NCBI GenBank assembly: GCA_029935275.1 | Contig: JAOZKQ010000135.1 | Coordinates: 1 to 5,998 of the forward strand | Direction: 5' to 3' | Source of the DNA: Bacteroidales bacterium | GTDB taxonomy: Bacteria > Bacteroidota > Bacteroidia > Bacteroidales > VadinHA17 | DNA length: 5,998 nt | Shown: positions 1-5,998 of the stretch, piece after piece | How positions within the stretch are numbered: position 1 is the stretch's first letter | How the letters are laid out: every line of letters begins with the position of its first letter | Notes under the pieces: model-generated | Told to the model about the DNA's origin: nothing | The model's input: only the letters and a program-made list of their open reading frames with translations | Database searches by the model: none | Made by a program: the position numbers and the translations under genes

Positions 1-853
1 CAAATTTTCTCCAGAACATTACCTCGTTAGTCGATGAATAATCCCGTAATATAAAAAGCTCATGATAATCCAAATTTGGTTTACCAGTTGAGTAGATGTC
101 ATATAAACCAGAGCCCATAATGGCTGTGGTTGCCTCAACAGCTTTATTAAGATACTTATCAGGATCTGCGTTGCCTGGGGCAAACGGAGTGCCGGCATGA
201 TATTTCTCCCATGTGCCTTCAAAGAGGGCAACCCTGCTTTGAAGCAAAAGCGCCATCCATTTATTTATACGGGAAGCACCATCCGTTTTATCCTCTCCAA
301 GGTACATTGCAGCTGAATCCAGATCTGCAATGATATTATCTGCAACAATGTTCCTGGGAGTCCTAGGGTCATATAGCTCTGGTGTTTCTGTACCAAGCTC
401 AGTTGTGTACCATTGGATATCCCCGTAACTCCGTAACAGCTTGAAATAAACCATTGCCCTGAAAAAATGAGCCTCTCCTAAATATTGCTTATAATCATCA
501 AAATGGGCATTTTCTTCAACTTTTTTATAATTATCAAAGAAATGGTTAACAGATCTTACGTCATTAAAATTTATCCAACCAGCATCGTCAAGAGTGTAGG
601 TTCCTTCTAAGCCCCGGTTAACATTAATAGTAATTGCATTATCGGTACCATAATCACCTCCATGTTCCCGGAAAATAGGGAAATTTGACCTCGTATAATA
701 TTGATTTACATAAGTCTCAAGGTCAGCCGGACTTTTGAAAAAGTCTGTTGATCCAACTTGATCCAGGGGACTCCTATCCAAAAAATCATCCTCACATGCA
801 TTAAATATTATTATCAATGCAAAAAAACTTATCGCTATTTTTAAATTTTTCAT
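1..853 (-). CDS. SusD/RagB-family nutrient-binding outer-membrane lipoprotein (N-terminal part, cut by left edge)
   Basis: Reading down from the ATG at 853-851 gives 284 uninterrupted codons that leave the window still open; the family is usually about 500-600 residues, so roughly half is present. Residues 1-20 are a lipoprotein signal peptide: a basic start (MKNLK), a hydrophobic stretch, then FNAC with the lipidated Cys at 20. The acidic EDD right after the Cys is typical of surface-exported Bacteroidota lipoproteins. Next come family hallmarks: DFLDRSPLDQ (23-32), DFFKSPADLE (37-46), WINFNDVRSVNHFF (93-106), and the helical TPR-like segment with EAHFFRAMVYFKLLRSYGD (127-145), matching the SusD-like N-terminal domain. 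By family knowledge it sits as a lid on the SusC barrel and binds the ligand. It starts 14 bases after the susC stop, so the two are surely co-transcribed. The start has only an AT-rich leader and no Shine-Dalgarno, as is usual in this phylum. The ligand is unknown. Confidence 0.95.
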   Translation of the reverse strand, partial: MKNLKIAISFFALIIIFNACEDDFLDRSPLDQVGSTDFFKSPADLETYVNQYYTRSNFPIFREHGGDYGTDNAITINVNRGLEGTYTLDDAGWINFNDVRSVNHFFDNYKKVEENAHFDDYKQYLGEAHFFRAMVYFKLLRSYGDIQWYTTELGTETPELYDPRTPRNIVADNIIADLDSAAMYLGEDKTDGASRINKWMALLLQSRVALFEGTWEKYHAGTPFAPGNADPDKYLNKAVEATTAIMGSGLYDIYSTGKPNLDYHELFILRDYSSTNEVMFWRKF

Positions 854-867
854 AATTTATAATATTT

Positions 868-3800
868 TTAGAATGTTAAGTTCACACCAATCGAAAAGGT
901 TCTCGATATCGGATAAGATGCTCCGTATCCACTGCCCCAATACGTAAGGCCTGATTCAGGATCCATATCCCCTGGCAAACTTTTAAAGGTTATCAGGTTT
1001 GCTCCCGAAATAAATATCCTTGCTTTTTGAAGAGCTACCTTTTTTGAAATATGCTGTGGTACAGTATATCCTAACTGGATAAACTTCAAGCGCATAAAAC
1101 CCGCATTAAGAACATATCGTGATTGCGATTTTGCGTTTTTGTAGACCTCACTGCTGAAATATGGTTTCGCAAAATAAGCATCGGTATTGGGCCCAAGCAT
1201 ATTGGTTTCATCCGCAGGCCGCCAATAATCTAATGCATCTGTTCCTTTTACAACACTTGAATTAGCCCAGGAAGTCCACAAACCACTAAATAAATGATTA
1301 TATAAGCTAGGATTATAATCACGTTTCATATACCCAAACCACTGCATGGAAAAATCAAAGCCTTTCCAGTTAAAACCTCCTGAAATAGTCGTATTATACC
1401 TGGGTGTAGTATTCCCAATAACCGTTAAATCACCATGGTCATCCAACGTTTCATTACCAGTAGTTATTAAACCATCACCGTTAAGGTCTTTATATTTCAT
1501 ATCGCCAGGCCCCCACTGGGAATAAATATCCGATTGATCAGGCATATCTTCCCCTTCTGTTTGAATTAAGCCATCGGTTATGTAGCCCCATATTTCTCCA
1601 ACCTCTTTCCCTGCATACCAACCATTAATAAATTCACTCTCATTTACATATTCCAGAATTGTTGATTTAGCATCCCCTATAGAAAATTGTACGTTATACG
1701 AAAAGTCAGATGATACTCTGTCTCTCCAGCTCAATATTATTTCAAAGCCATTCGTTTCCAACTTAGCATTGTTAGCTTTTGGAGCAGATGCACCTAAAGT
1801 ATATGGAAGGGTCTCTGCAGGGCCAAACATTTCAGAAGTAGTCCTGTTGAACCAGTCAAAATTCAATCCCAAACGATTATTAAAAAAACCTGCATCAACG
1901 CCAAAATTGGCTGTTGTAACTGTTTCCCATGTTAAACTTTCACTAATTAAACCAGGTGTCCTTGCATATGAAGGCCGTTCATCACTTATAATCCAGGGGG
2001 TTTCGCTATAAACAGGAACACTTGAAATATATTGATAACTGGCAACATTCTGATTTCCTAATGAGCCATAAGAAGCCCTAAATTTCAATGTATTAACATA
2101 GGGCTCAATTGGAGACCAAAAATTTTCTTTTGAAATCTGATAACCTATAGAACCTGATGGGAAAAACCCCCACCTTGATTCCGGATCGAACCTTGACGAG
2201 CCGTTGTAACGGGCACTAAATTCTATCAGGTATTTTTCCTTAAAATTATAATTCAAACGGCCAAAAATGCCTTGTGTCGCCCAATCATACTTAGTATCAT
2301 CAACTGAAACTGCTCCCAGGGAGGTACTTATTGATGGTACTTCCTCAGAAATCAATACGCCTCCTGCCCCATATAGCGCAGAATAAAACTTTTCTTCTTG
2401 TTCATAACCAAGCAATACCTTAAAATAATGATTGCTAAACAATTTTTCATAGGAAGTTATGGCATTAAATAAAGAATATGGAGAATGAGTATGCCTTGAA
2501 CTATAGGTAGCATTTGGTTTACCAACATTACCAAATTCACCGGTTCCAAGTTCCACCCAAACTGGCTTTGGATTTGATTCCCTATATGATTCTACAATGT
2601 TATAGGTATATGAAATATTAGTTTTCCATCCTTCTATCGGTTCTATTTCAGTTCCAACTGTTAACAATAAATCATTTGTTTTTGTCACGATCCTTCCGGA
2701 AGATTGCTGAGACCTAATCCAGGGATTAGCTATACTGCCATTAATATTATACTTAGGCGTAAGAGGGCTCCAGGAATATAAGCTAGAAGTCCACAGATAA
2801 TCTTTATTGACTGTTGTTATTCCATGTGGATAATCAGTATTGGAATTTGTAAATTTTGAATTCACTTTAAAGCTAAGCCATTTTGTAATTCGCGAATTGA
2901 GGTTAACCAAAAAATCAATTCTTTTGTAATCGTCATAGCCATAATTGTAAAAACCGTCCTGATTGAAGTATCCTAATGAAGTGTAATACTGGGTTTTCTT
3001 ATCGCCTCCACTTATGTTAATATTGTGTTTTTGATCCACTTTATTCTTTTTCACCCATTCATAGGGCCAGTCATAATTTGCATTACCAACCCGTCTCCCG
3101 GCCCATATATTGTGTGGAGGAACAGCCGGATCATATTCCGTAAGATAGGTCCCATCAATAAAACCTTGAATCCGTGCAAGATAGTCATCATCGTAAATAG
3201 GAGGTTTGCCTGCATTTATAGAGGCCTGATTAAAAACAGTAGCATAAACCATAGAACTTTCTAAATGACCGATTCCAATTGGAGTACCAAATGCAATGTT
3301 GTTGTTATACTCAACAGAGATACCTCCGTCTTTTCTACCCTTCTTAGTGGTTATCAAAATTACCCCAAAAGGGGCGCGTGCACCATAGATTGCTGAGGCT
3401 GATGCATCTTTAAGAACCGATACACTTTCAACATTTGAAGGATCTATGTTATTTATATTCATTTGCACTCCATCAACCAAAATAAGTGGTGAATCATTAC
3501 CACTAAGTGATCCAAGTCCCCTGATATTCCAACTGGACGAAGCACCCGGTTCACCACCATCACGAGTCAAAGAAATATTCAGGTTTGGCGATACACCCCT
3601 TAAGACCTCCCCCATCATTGGTAAAGGCCTGTCTTCAAGCTCTTCGGTTGGAACTGTAGCTACAGATCCCGTAATATTCACTTTTTTCTGTGTGCCATAA
3701 CCAACAGTCACAACCTCTTCAAGACCAATGGCATCTTCTTCCATCACAACAGAAAGCTGTGTTAATCCAATAACTGAAACCAACTGGGTTTTCATCCCCA

Positions 3801-4374
3801 CAAAAGAGAATTGTAAATTTTCTGTTGATTCAGGAACCTTGAACTGGAACTTACCTTCAGCGTCAGATATGGTTCCGATAGTGGTACCCTCCACCATTAT
3901 TGTAACACCGGGAAGGGATTGGCCGTATTCGTCAGTTACTGTTCCAGAAATCTCTTTTTCCTGCTGCTGAACGTTTAAATTCTTAAGTGTTTGGTCCAAC
4001 ATTTTTTCCGGGCTTAAAATAATTTGCCGGTCATATACAACATACCGTATATCGGTATCGGCGAACAGATGATCCAGAATGGTTCCTACAGGCTTATCCT
4101 TAGCCCTGATGTTTACTTTTCTATCTACGTCAACAAGTTTGTTACTATATAGAAAGTAAAATTCACTCTGGTTCTCTATATCCAGAAGCACATCATTCAC
4201 AGAAATTTCTCTTTGATCTATAGATAATTTTGTTTCCTGTGAATAAGAATTATCGGCATATAAGTATATTATACCGGCAAAGAATAAGAACACTGAGATT
4301 TTCATAATCCTAAATGTTTTTAACAACCAGAAAGGAAGTCTATTCCTCTCATGGTATAAATGATTATTTTTCAT
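868..4374 (-). CDS. SusC/RagA-family TonB-dependent outer-membrane transporter with STN signalling domain
   Basis: Complete at 1168 residues. Order of parts: a long basic N-terminus and signal peptide (hydrophobic core about 26-40, cleavage probably near 40-46); an STN domain (about 48-120), the periplasmic module that talks to FecR anti-sigma factors; a carboxypeptidase-regulatory-like beta domain (about 141-212); a TonB-box-like EEVVTVGYG (219-227); a plug (about 228-345) ending in the SusC signature with LILVDG (297-302), VESVSVLKDASASAIYGAR (315-333) and GVILITTKKG (337-346); then the beta-barrel. The protein ends in SIGVNLTF, the C-terminal Phe expected for barrel insertion. D963, N965 and D967 sit in a calcium-loop-like DLNGDG segment common in this family. 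Role: TonB-driven uptake of oligomers delivered by the SusD partner encoded 14 bases downstream. Met24 (MKISVFLFF) could be an alternative start, but the longer N-terminus is typical of STN-bearing SusC proteins. The leader probably contains the antisense-RNA target described separately. Substrate not predictable. Confidence 0.97.
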   Translation of the reverse strand: MKNNHLYHERNRLPFWLLKTFRIMKISVFLFFAGIIYLYADNSYSQETKLSIDQREISVNDVLLDIENQSEFYFLYSNKLVDVDRKVNIRAKDKPVGTILDHLFADTDIRYVVYDRQIILSPEKMLDQTLKNLNVQQQEKEISGTVTDEYGQSLPGVTIMVEGTTIGTISDAEGKFQFKVPESTENLQFSFVGMKTQLVSVIGLTQLSVVMEEDAIGLEEVVTVGYGTQKKVNITGSVATVPTEELEDRPLPMMGEVLRGVSPNLNISLTRDGGEPGASSSWNIRGLGSLSGNDSPLILVDGVQMNINNIDPSNVESVSVLKDASASAIYGARAPFGVILITTKKGRKDGGISVEYNNNIAFGTPIGIGHLESSMVYATVFNQASINAGKPPIYDDDYLARIQGFIDGTYLTEYDPAVPPHNIWAGRRVGNANYDWPYEWVKKNKVDQKHNINISGGDKKTQYYTSLGYFNQDGFYNYGYDDYKRIDFLVNLNSRITKWLSFKVNSKFTNSNTDYPHGITTVNKDYLWTSSLYSWSPLTPKYNINGSIANPWIRSQQSSGRIVTKTNDLLLTVGTEIEPIEGWKTNISYTYNIVESYRESNPKPVWVELGTGEFGNVGKPNATYSSRHTHSPYSLFNAITSYEKLFSNHYFKVLLGYEQEEKFYSALYGAGGVLISEEVPSISTSLGAVSVDDTKYDWATQGIFGRLNYNFKEKYLIEFSARYNGSSRFDPESRWGFFPSGSIGYQISKENFWSPIEPYVNTLKFRASYGSLGNQNVASYQYISSVPVYSETPWIISDERPSYARTPGLISESLTWETVTTANFGVDAGFFNNRLGLNFDWFNRTTSEMFGPAETLPYTLGASAPKANNAKLETNGFEIILSWRDRVSSDFSYNVQFSIGDAKSTILEYVNESEFINGWYAGKEVGEIWGYITDGLIQTEGEDMPDQSDIYSQWGPGDMKYKDLNGDGLITTGNETLDDHGDLTVIGNTTPRYNTTISGGFNWKGFDFSMQWFGYMKRDYNPSLYNHLFSGLWTSWANSSVVKGTDALDYWRPADETNMLGPNTDAYFAKPYFSSEVYKNAKSQSRYVLNAGFMRLKFIQLGYTVPQHISKKVALQKARIFISGANLITFKSLPGDMDPESGLTYWGSGYGASYPISRTFSIGVNLTF

Positions 4375-4381
4375 ACTTTTG
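4374..4381 (+). promoter_or_regulatory. Candidate antisense promoter, Bacteroides-type -7 box
   Basis: The plus strand reads TACTTTTG, matching all six fixed positions of the Bacteroidota housekeeping -7 element TAnnTTTG. Its first base is the complement of the A of the susC start codon. No good TTTG -33 element lies 19-21 bases upstream (the best is CATG at 4350-4353), but that element is often weak. Transcription would begin a few bases downstream, around 4385-4390, heading away from susC towards fecR. No protein gene lies that way on this strand, so the product would be a short RNA ending at the terminator at 4453-4489. Confidence 0.45.
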
Positions 4382-4386
4382 TAAAG

Positions 4387-4487
4387 TTTTGGGTTTAATA
4401 ACTGGTCTTACCGTCTGGTTAGACATTAATAAAATTTGAATCCAAAAAAATGCGGGGGAGTGTAGCAGCACTTTCCCGTTTTTTGTT
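4387..4487 (+). ncRNA. Candidate cis-antisense small RNA over the susC leader (DonS-like)
   Basis: This is inferred from a plus-strand TAnnTTTG box at 4374-4381 and a plus-strand intrinsic terminator at 4453-4489; both ends are approximate. The predicted RNA is about 100 nt, has no credible reading frame, and is fully complementary to the susC mRNA leader just upstream of its ATG. It would fold into an imperfect hairpin (4405-4424) and the terminator hairpin. Established precedent: in Bacteroides fragilis the Don uptake locus, controlled by a sigma/anti-sigma pair, carries DonS, a small RNA encoded antisense between the anti-sigma gene and the susC homologue, and it represses the locus. The same position, strand and neighbours are seen here. 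The assignment is by layout only; homology to DonS was not tested. Confidence 0.45.
4405..4424. repeat. Imperfect inverted repeat in the susC leader
   Basis: GTCTTACC (4405-4412) and GGTTAGAC (4417-4424) are inverted copies with seven of eight positions paired and a 4-base spacer (GTCT). The repeat lies 31-50 bases upstream of the susC ATG, inside both the probable susC 5' leader and the proposed antisense RNA. It could be an operator-like DNA dyad or a hairpin presenting a loop for RNA-RNA pairing. A single GTCT repeat unit recurs three times within the segment. Confidence 0.5.
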
Positions 4488-4489
4488 TT
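4453..4489 (+). terminator. Intrinsic terminator, plus-strand orientation, between fecR and susC
   Basis: On the plus strand CGGGGGAGTG (4453-4462) pairs with CACTTTCCCG (4469-4478) across a six-base loop. This makes a continuous 10-bp stem with two G-U wobbles, followed by TTTTTTGTTTT (4479-4489). In minus-strand RNA the same stem has two central A-C mismatches and is followed, after CA, by seven Ts, so it could act weakly in both directions. It starts 76 bases beyond the fecR stop. Because the better fold is on the strand with no protein gene, its main job is probably to end an antisense RNA; it may also limit fecR-to-susC read-through. Confidence 0.7.
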
Positions 4490-4553
4490 AATCCTAGCAT
4501 GTTTTTTCCATAAGCAAAAAGTTTTAAGTTAATAATTTAAGGGTCAATCAATT

Positions 4554-5642
4554 TTAAAATGTTTTGTCACTAATTACATATTTGGTTGTGGAAATTCTTC
4601 CATTTTCTTGTTTTTTTGAAGGAATTACTTCATATGACAATCCTGAAGCAACAGACAAATATTCCAATACCTGTATAATGGTTTCATCTTCGATGGTCAG
4701 GGTATAAGGCACCTGCGGCAAATTCCCAACACCTACAATTTCTATTTCAGTATTGTACCAGCGTTCAAGACGATTGAAAATAAAATCCAGTGTATTGTTT
4801 CTAAAAATTAACCTGCCATCTTTCCAGGAGGTAAATTGGTCTGTATTTACATTACTTATTCCAGCTGTTCCTGTTTCTTTTTGGAATACTATCTGTTCTT
4901 TCGGTTCAAGAAAGCAGAGCCGCGAAATATTCTTTCCAGAACCCGGATTTTCAACAGAGATTCTCCCTTCTTCCAGTGTTACTGAAATATTTTTTTCGTC
5001 AGGATAAGCCATTACGTTAAAGCTGGTGCCAATTACATTTAAATCCAATCCTTCAGTTTTTATCAAAAAAGGATGTAAGCGGTCAGGTTTTACATCAAAG
5101 TATGCCTCACCTGTAAGTATTGCCTGCCGGTTTTTACAAGAAAATGATTGAGGATACTTAAGGGTACTACCTGAATTCAACCACACTACTGTACCATCAG
5201 GCAAAACTGTACGAAGTTTAGAACCAGGGGCGACGCTAAGCTCTGTATATAAACCATCATTTGTAACTATATTTATCTTTTCATGAACAAAAAGGATACT
5301 TGTAACCAGCAGGGGAAGTATCAATACAACAGCTACTCTTAAAAAAATTCTATAAATCCGGGTCCTTTTTTGCAAACTGAAAACTTCCGACTCTCTGTCA
5401 ATATTTATTCGATGATGGATTTTATCAAGCGTTGGCGCAAGATTTACTCCTGCCTCCTGTTTTTTTTCTTTTTCAATATCCCTGTACCACAGCTTTCTTA
5501 GGGTCTGGAAAAGTATCATTCGGTATGAAGGGTCATTAAACCATTGAATTACTGTTGTAGCTTCATCATAATTACAAGTATCCTCTACAAATTTATCAAT
5601 CAGTTTATGATTTTCCTCCGGATTCTTTTCTTTGTCTTTCAT
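4554..5642 (-). CDS. FecR-family anti-sigma factor (inner-membrane sigma regulator)
   Basis: Complete at 362 residues, normal for Bacteroidota FecR proteins. The N-terminal cytoplasmic part (1-95), which should hold the ECF sigma factor, is helical and charged. One membrane helix follows at about 97-118 (IFLRVAVVLILPLLVTSILF), putting the rest in the periplasm. The FecR domain spans about 136-235, with LRTVLPDGTVVWLNSGSTLK (143-162), GEAYFDV (178-184) and VIGTSFNVMAY (203-213). The C-terminal DUF4974/STN-like domain spans about 278-342 (FRNNTLDFIFNRLERWYN at 280-297). G205-T206 matches the conserved Gly-Thr pair at which the Pseudomonas homologue FoxR self-cleaves. Expected role: sense the STN domain of the SusC encoded next and release the sigma factor. 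The ATG at 5642 is chosen because a stop lies ten codons upstream in frame and no other ATG/GTG/TTG intervenes. There is no Shine-Dalgarno. No sigma gene is adjacent within 356 bases upstream, which is less usual. Confidence 0.94.
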   Translation of the reverse strand: MKDKEKNPEENHKLIDKFVEDTCNYDEATTVIQWFNDPSYRMILFQTLRKLWYRDIEKEKKQEAGVNLAPTLDKIHHRINIDRESEVFSLQKRTRIYRIFLRVAVVLILPLLVTSILFVHEKINIVTNDGLYTELSVAPGSKLRTVLPDGTVVWLNSGSTLKYPQSFSCKNRQAILTGEAYFDVKPDRLHPFLIKTEGLDLNVIGTSFNVMAYPDEKNISVTLEEGRISVENPGSGKNISRLCFLEPKEQIVFQKETGTAGISNVNTDQFTSWKDGRLIFRNNTLDFIFNRLERWYNTEIEIVGVGNLPQVPYTLTIEDETIIQVLEYLSVASGLSYEVIPSKKQENGRISTTKYVISDKTF

Positions 5643-5679
5643 TCTTGTATTGTACTCAACAAATTCTAACTAACATGTT

Positions 5680-5702
5680 TTTTGGTAATAACTAAACCAA
5701 AA
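5680..5702 (-). promoter_or_regulatory. Leader hairpin 2 upstream of fecR
   Basis: TTTTGGT (5680-5686) and ACCAAAA (5696-5702) are perfect 7-base inverted arms around a nine-base loop. In fecR-sense RNA this hairpin follows hairpin 1 (5703-5731) with no spacer, so the two stems could stack end to end. It ends about 37 bases before the fecR ATG. The pairing is AU-rich and moderate in strength. Its 5' arm in RNA also overlaps the U-tract that would follow hairpin 1. Confidence 0.4.
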
Positions 5703-5731
5703 TGTAGGTGGCTTTGGATATGCCACCTACA
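5703..5731 (-). promoter_or_regulatory. Strong leader hairpin 1 upstream of fecR (possible attenuator)
   Basis: TGTAGGTGGC (5703-5712) and GCCACCTACA (5722-5731) are perfect 10-base inverted arms with a nine-base loop, GC-rich at the loop end. In the fecR direction the stem is followed by TTTTGGTTT, an interrupted U-tract, so it could be a weak terminator or attenuator 60 bases before the fecR start. In the plus direction no T-tract follows. No minus-strand gene ends just upstream, so it is more likely part of the fecR 5' leader than a conventional gene-end terminator. Confidence 0.6.
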
Positions 5732-5750
5732 AATTGACTCTTGGCGCATA

Positions 5751-5763
5751 GTGTAAACTACAC
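5751..5763. repeat. Short perfect dyad GTGTA-N3-TACAC
   Basis: GTGTA (5751-5755) and TACAC (5759-5763) are perfect inverted 5-base arms with a three-base spacer. The dyad lies between the candidate promoter (5796-5823) and hairpin 1. The odd spacer and small size suit a protein-binding half-site pair better than an RNA stem. Chance occurrence is quite possible in 356 bases. Confidence 0.3.
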
Positions 5764-5795
5764 ATCTCTACCCATAATTATTAACCTAATGTATG

Positions 5796-5823
5796 TAATA
5801 CGTAGAACCTGGAGCTACCCCCC
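5796..5823 (-). promoter_or_regulatory. Candidate ECF-type promoter for fecR
   Basis: On the minus strand a T-rich tract (5848-5824) leads into GGGGGGTA (5823-5816), then 13 bases, then CGTATTA (5802-5796). A G-rich -35-like element and a CGT-type -10 element with about 17 bases between GGGG and CGTA resemble the general layout of ECF sigma promoters. If so, fecR would be autoregulated by its own sigma factor and have a leader of about 145-150 bases containing the two hairpins. The spacer also forms a 17-base partial palindrome, GTAGCTCCAGGTTCTAC (5818-5802 on the minus strand). Support is pattern-based only. Confidence 0.35.
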
Positions 5824-5998
5824 AAAGAAAAATAAAAAATAAAAAAATGATATCTTATCTACCTGATATACATAAACTTGTCACAATTAGAACATTTGAT
5901 CATTAGATTGTGTTAAAAGAATCAACAATATAAAAATTAGTTTCAGGGGACCTCTAATAATTCCTTTCTTTCAAGAAACAAGGATAATGAATAAGATG

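Larger units (their letters stand above)
5643..5998. other. Long intergenic region upstream of fecR
   Basis: These 356 bases hold no credible protein gene on either strand; the longest ATG-started frames I found are under 20 codons. From right to left it contains an AT-rich part with small imperfect dyads (for example CACAAT at 5882-5887 with ATTGTG at 5907-5912), an A/T tract (5824-5848), a candidate promoter for fecR (5796-5823), a 13-base dyad (5751-5763) and two abutting hairpins (5680-5731). At the extreme right edge a plus-strand ATG (5987) after AAGGA could begin a divergent gene, and a minus-strand frame ending in TGA at 5943-5945 could be the tail of an upstream gene. Neither can be judged from so few codons. 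Confidence 0.8.

Noticed and set aside
19..231. A 70-codon minus-strand open frame at the left edge
   Set aside because: It overlaps, in another frame, the continuous SusD-like reading frame, which has clear family motifs throughout; it is a shadow.
1769..3970. Several plus-strand open frames of about 80 codons inside susC
   Set aside because: They are antisense shadows of the intact transporter frame, with no domain, start context or conserved-looking composition.
4412..4415. CGTC on the plus strand as an ECF -10 element
   Set aside because: It points away from susC and has no matching -35 element at 16-17 bases; a four-base match is not meaningful.
4431..4438. AAAATTTG as a second antisense -7 box
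   Set aside because: It misses the first T of TAnnTTTG and would leave only about 40 bases before the end of the terminator; the exact match at 4374-4381 is better.
4482..4520. Minus-strand TTTTTG with TAGGATTA as a susC promoter
   Set aside because: Only four of six fixed -7 positions match, and it would lie upstream of the hairpin; too weak to list as a feature.
4753..5007. An 84-codon plus-strand frame inside fecR
   Set aside because: It is antisense to the well-supported FecR domain and shows no features of its own.
5697..5731. H-type pseudoknot between the hairpin 1 loop (CCAAA) and the adjacent TTTGG
   Set aside because: The single-base connector would have to span a 10-bp stem, which is sterically implausible unless the stem opens; kept only as a possible competing pairing.
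5859..5903. Minus-strand mini-frame of 14 codons, MIKCSNCDKFMYIR, with a CxxC pair
   Set aside because: Too short, no start context, and the CxxC is easily met by chance; no reason to call it a gene or leader peptide.
5844..5906. Plus-strand frame of about 19 codons starting in the A-tract
   Set aside because: Short, in AT-rich intergenic sequence, without ribosome-binding or family signals.

Overview
The window carries part of a polysaccharide- or nutrient-uptake locus from a member of the Bacteroidota. Three genes lie in a row on the minus strand, read from right to left: a FecR-type anti-sigma factor (4554-5642), a SusC-type TonB-dependent outer-membrane transporter carrying an N-terminal STN signalling domain (868-4374), and the first 284 codons of a SusD-type surface lipoprotein (1-853) that runs off the left edge. 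The assignment rests on the SusC/SusD pair itself, on Bacteroidota-type start regions (A/T-rich, no Shine-Dalgarno), on the AT-rich base composition and on a perfect match to the Bacteroides -7 promoter box (TAnnTTTG). The genus cannot be fixed from this sequence; the substrate cannot be named because no enzyme gene is in view.

The genes fit a trans-envelope signalling loop. SusD captures the ligand at the cell surface and SusC imports it with TonB energy. The periplasmic STN domain of SusC reports occupancy to the C-terminal periplasmic part of FecR, and FecR then frees an ECF sigma factor that raises transcription of susC/susD. The sigma gene is not in the window: 356 bases upstream of fecR contain no credible gene, so it must lie beyond the right edge or elsewhere.

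The most interesting part is non-coding. The 179-base gap between fecR and susC holds, on the plus strand (antisense to the operon), a perfect TAnnTTTG box overlapping the susC start codon and, about 70 bases further on, a strong intrinsic terminator whose stem is continuous only in the plus-strand RNA. Together they outline an antisense RNA of roughly 100 nt covering the susC leader. The position and orientation match the DonS-type cis-antisense RNAs known from Bacteroides sigma/anti-sigma uptake loci.

The fecR upstream region (5643-5998) has a G-run/CGTATT arrangement that could be an ECF-type promoter after a T-rich tract. It is followed by a small dyad and two directly abutting hairpins (10 bp and 7 bp) in what would be the fecR 5' leader. 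Everything else in the window is ordinary coding sequence; no mobile element, CRISPR, tRNA or rRNA was seen.
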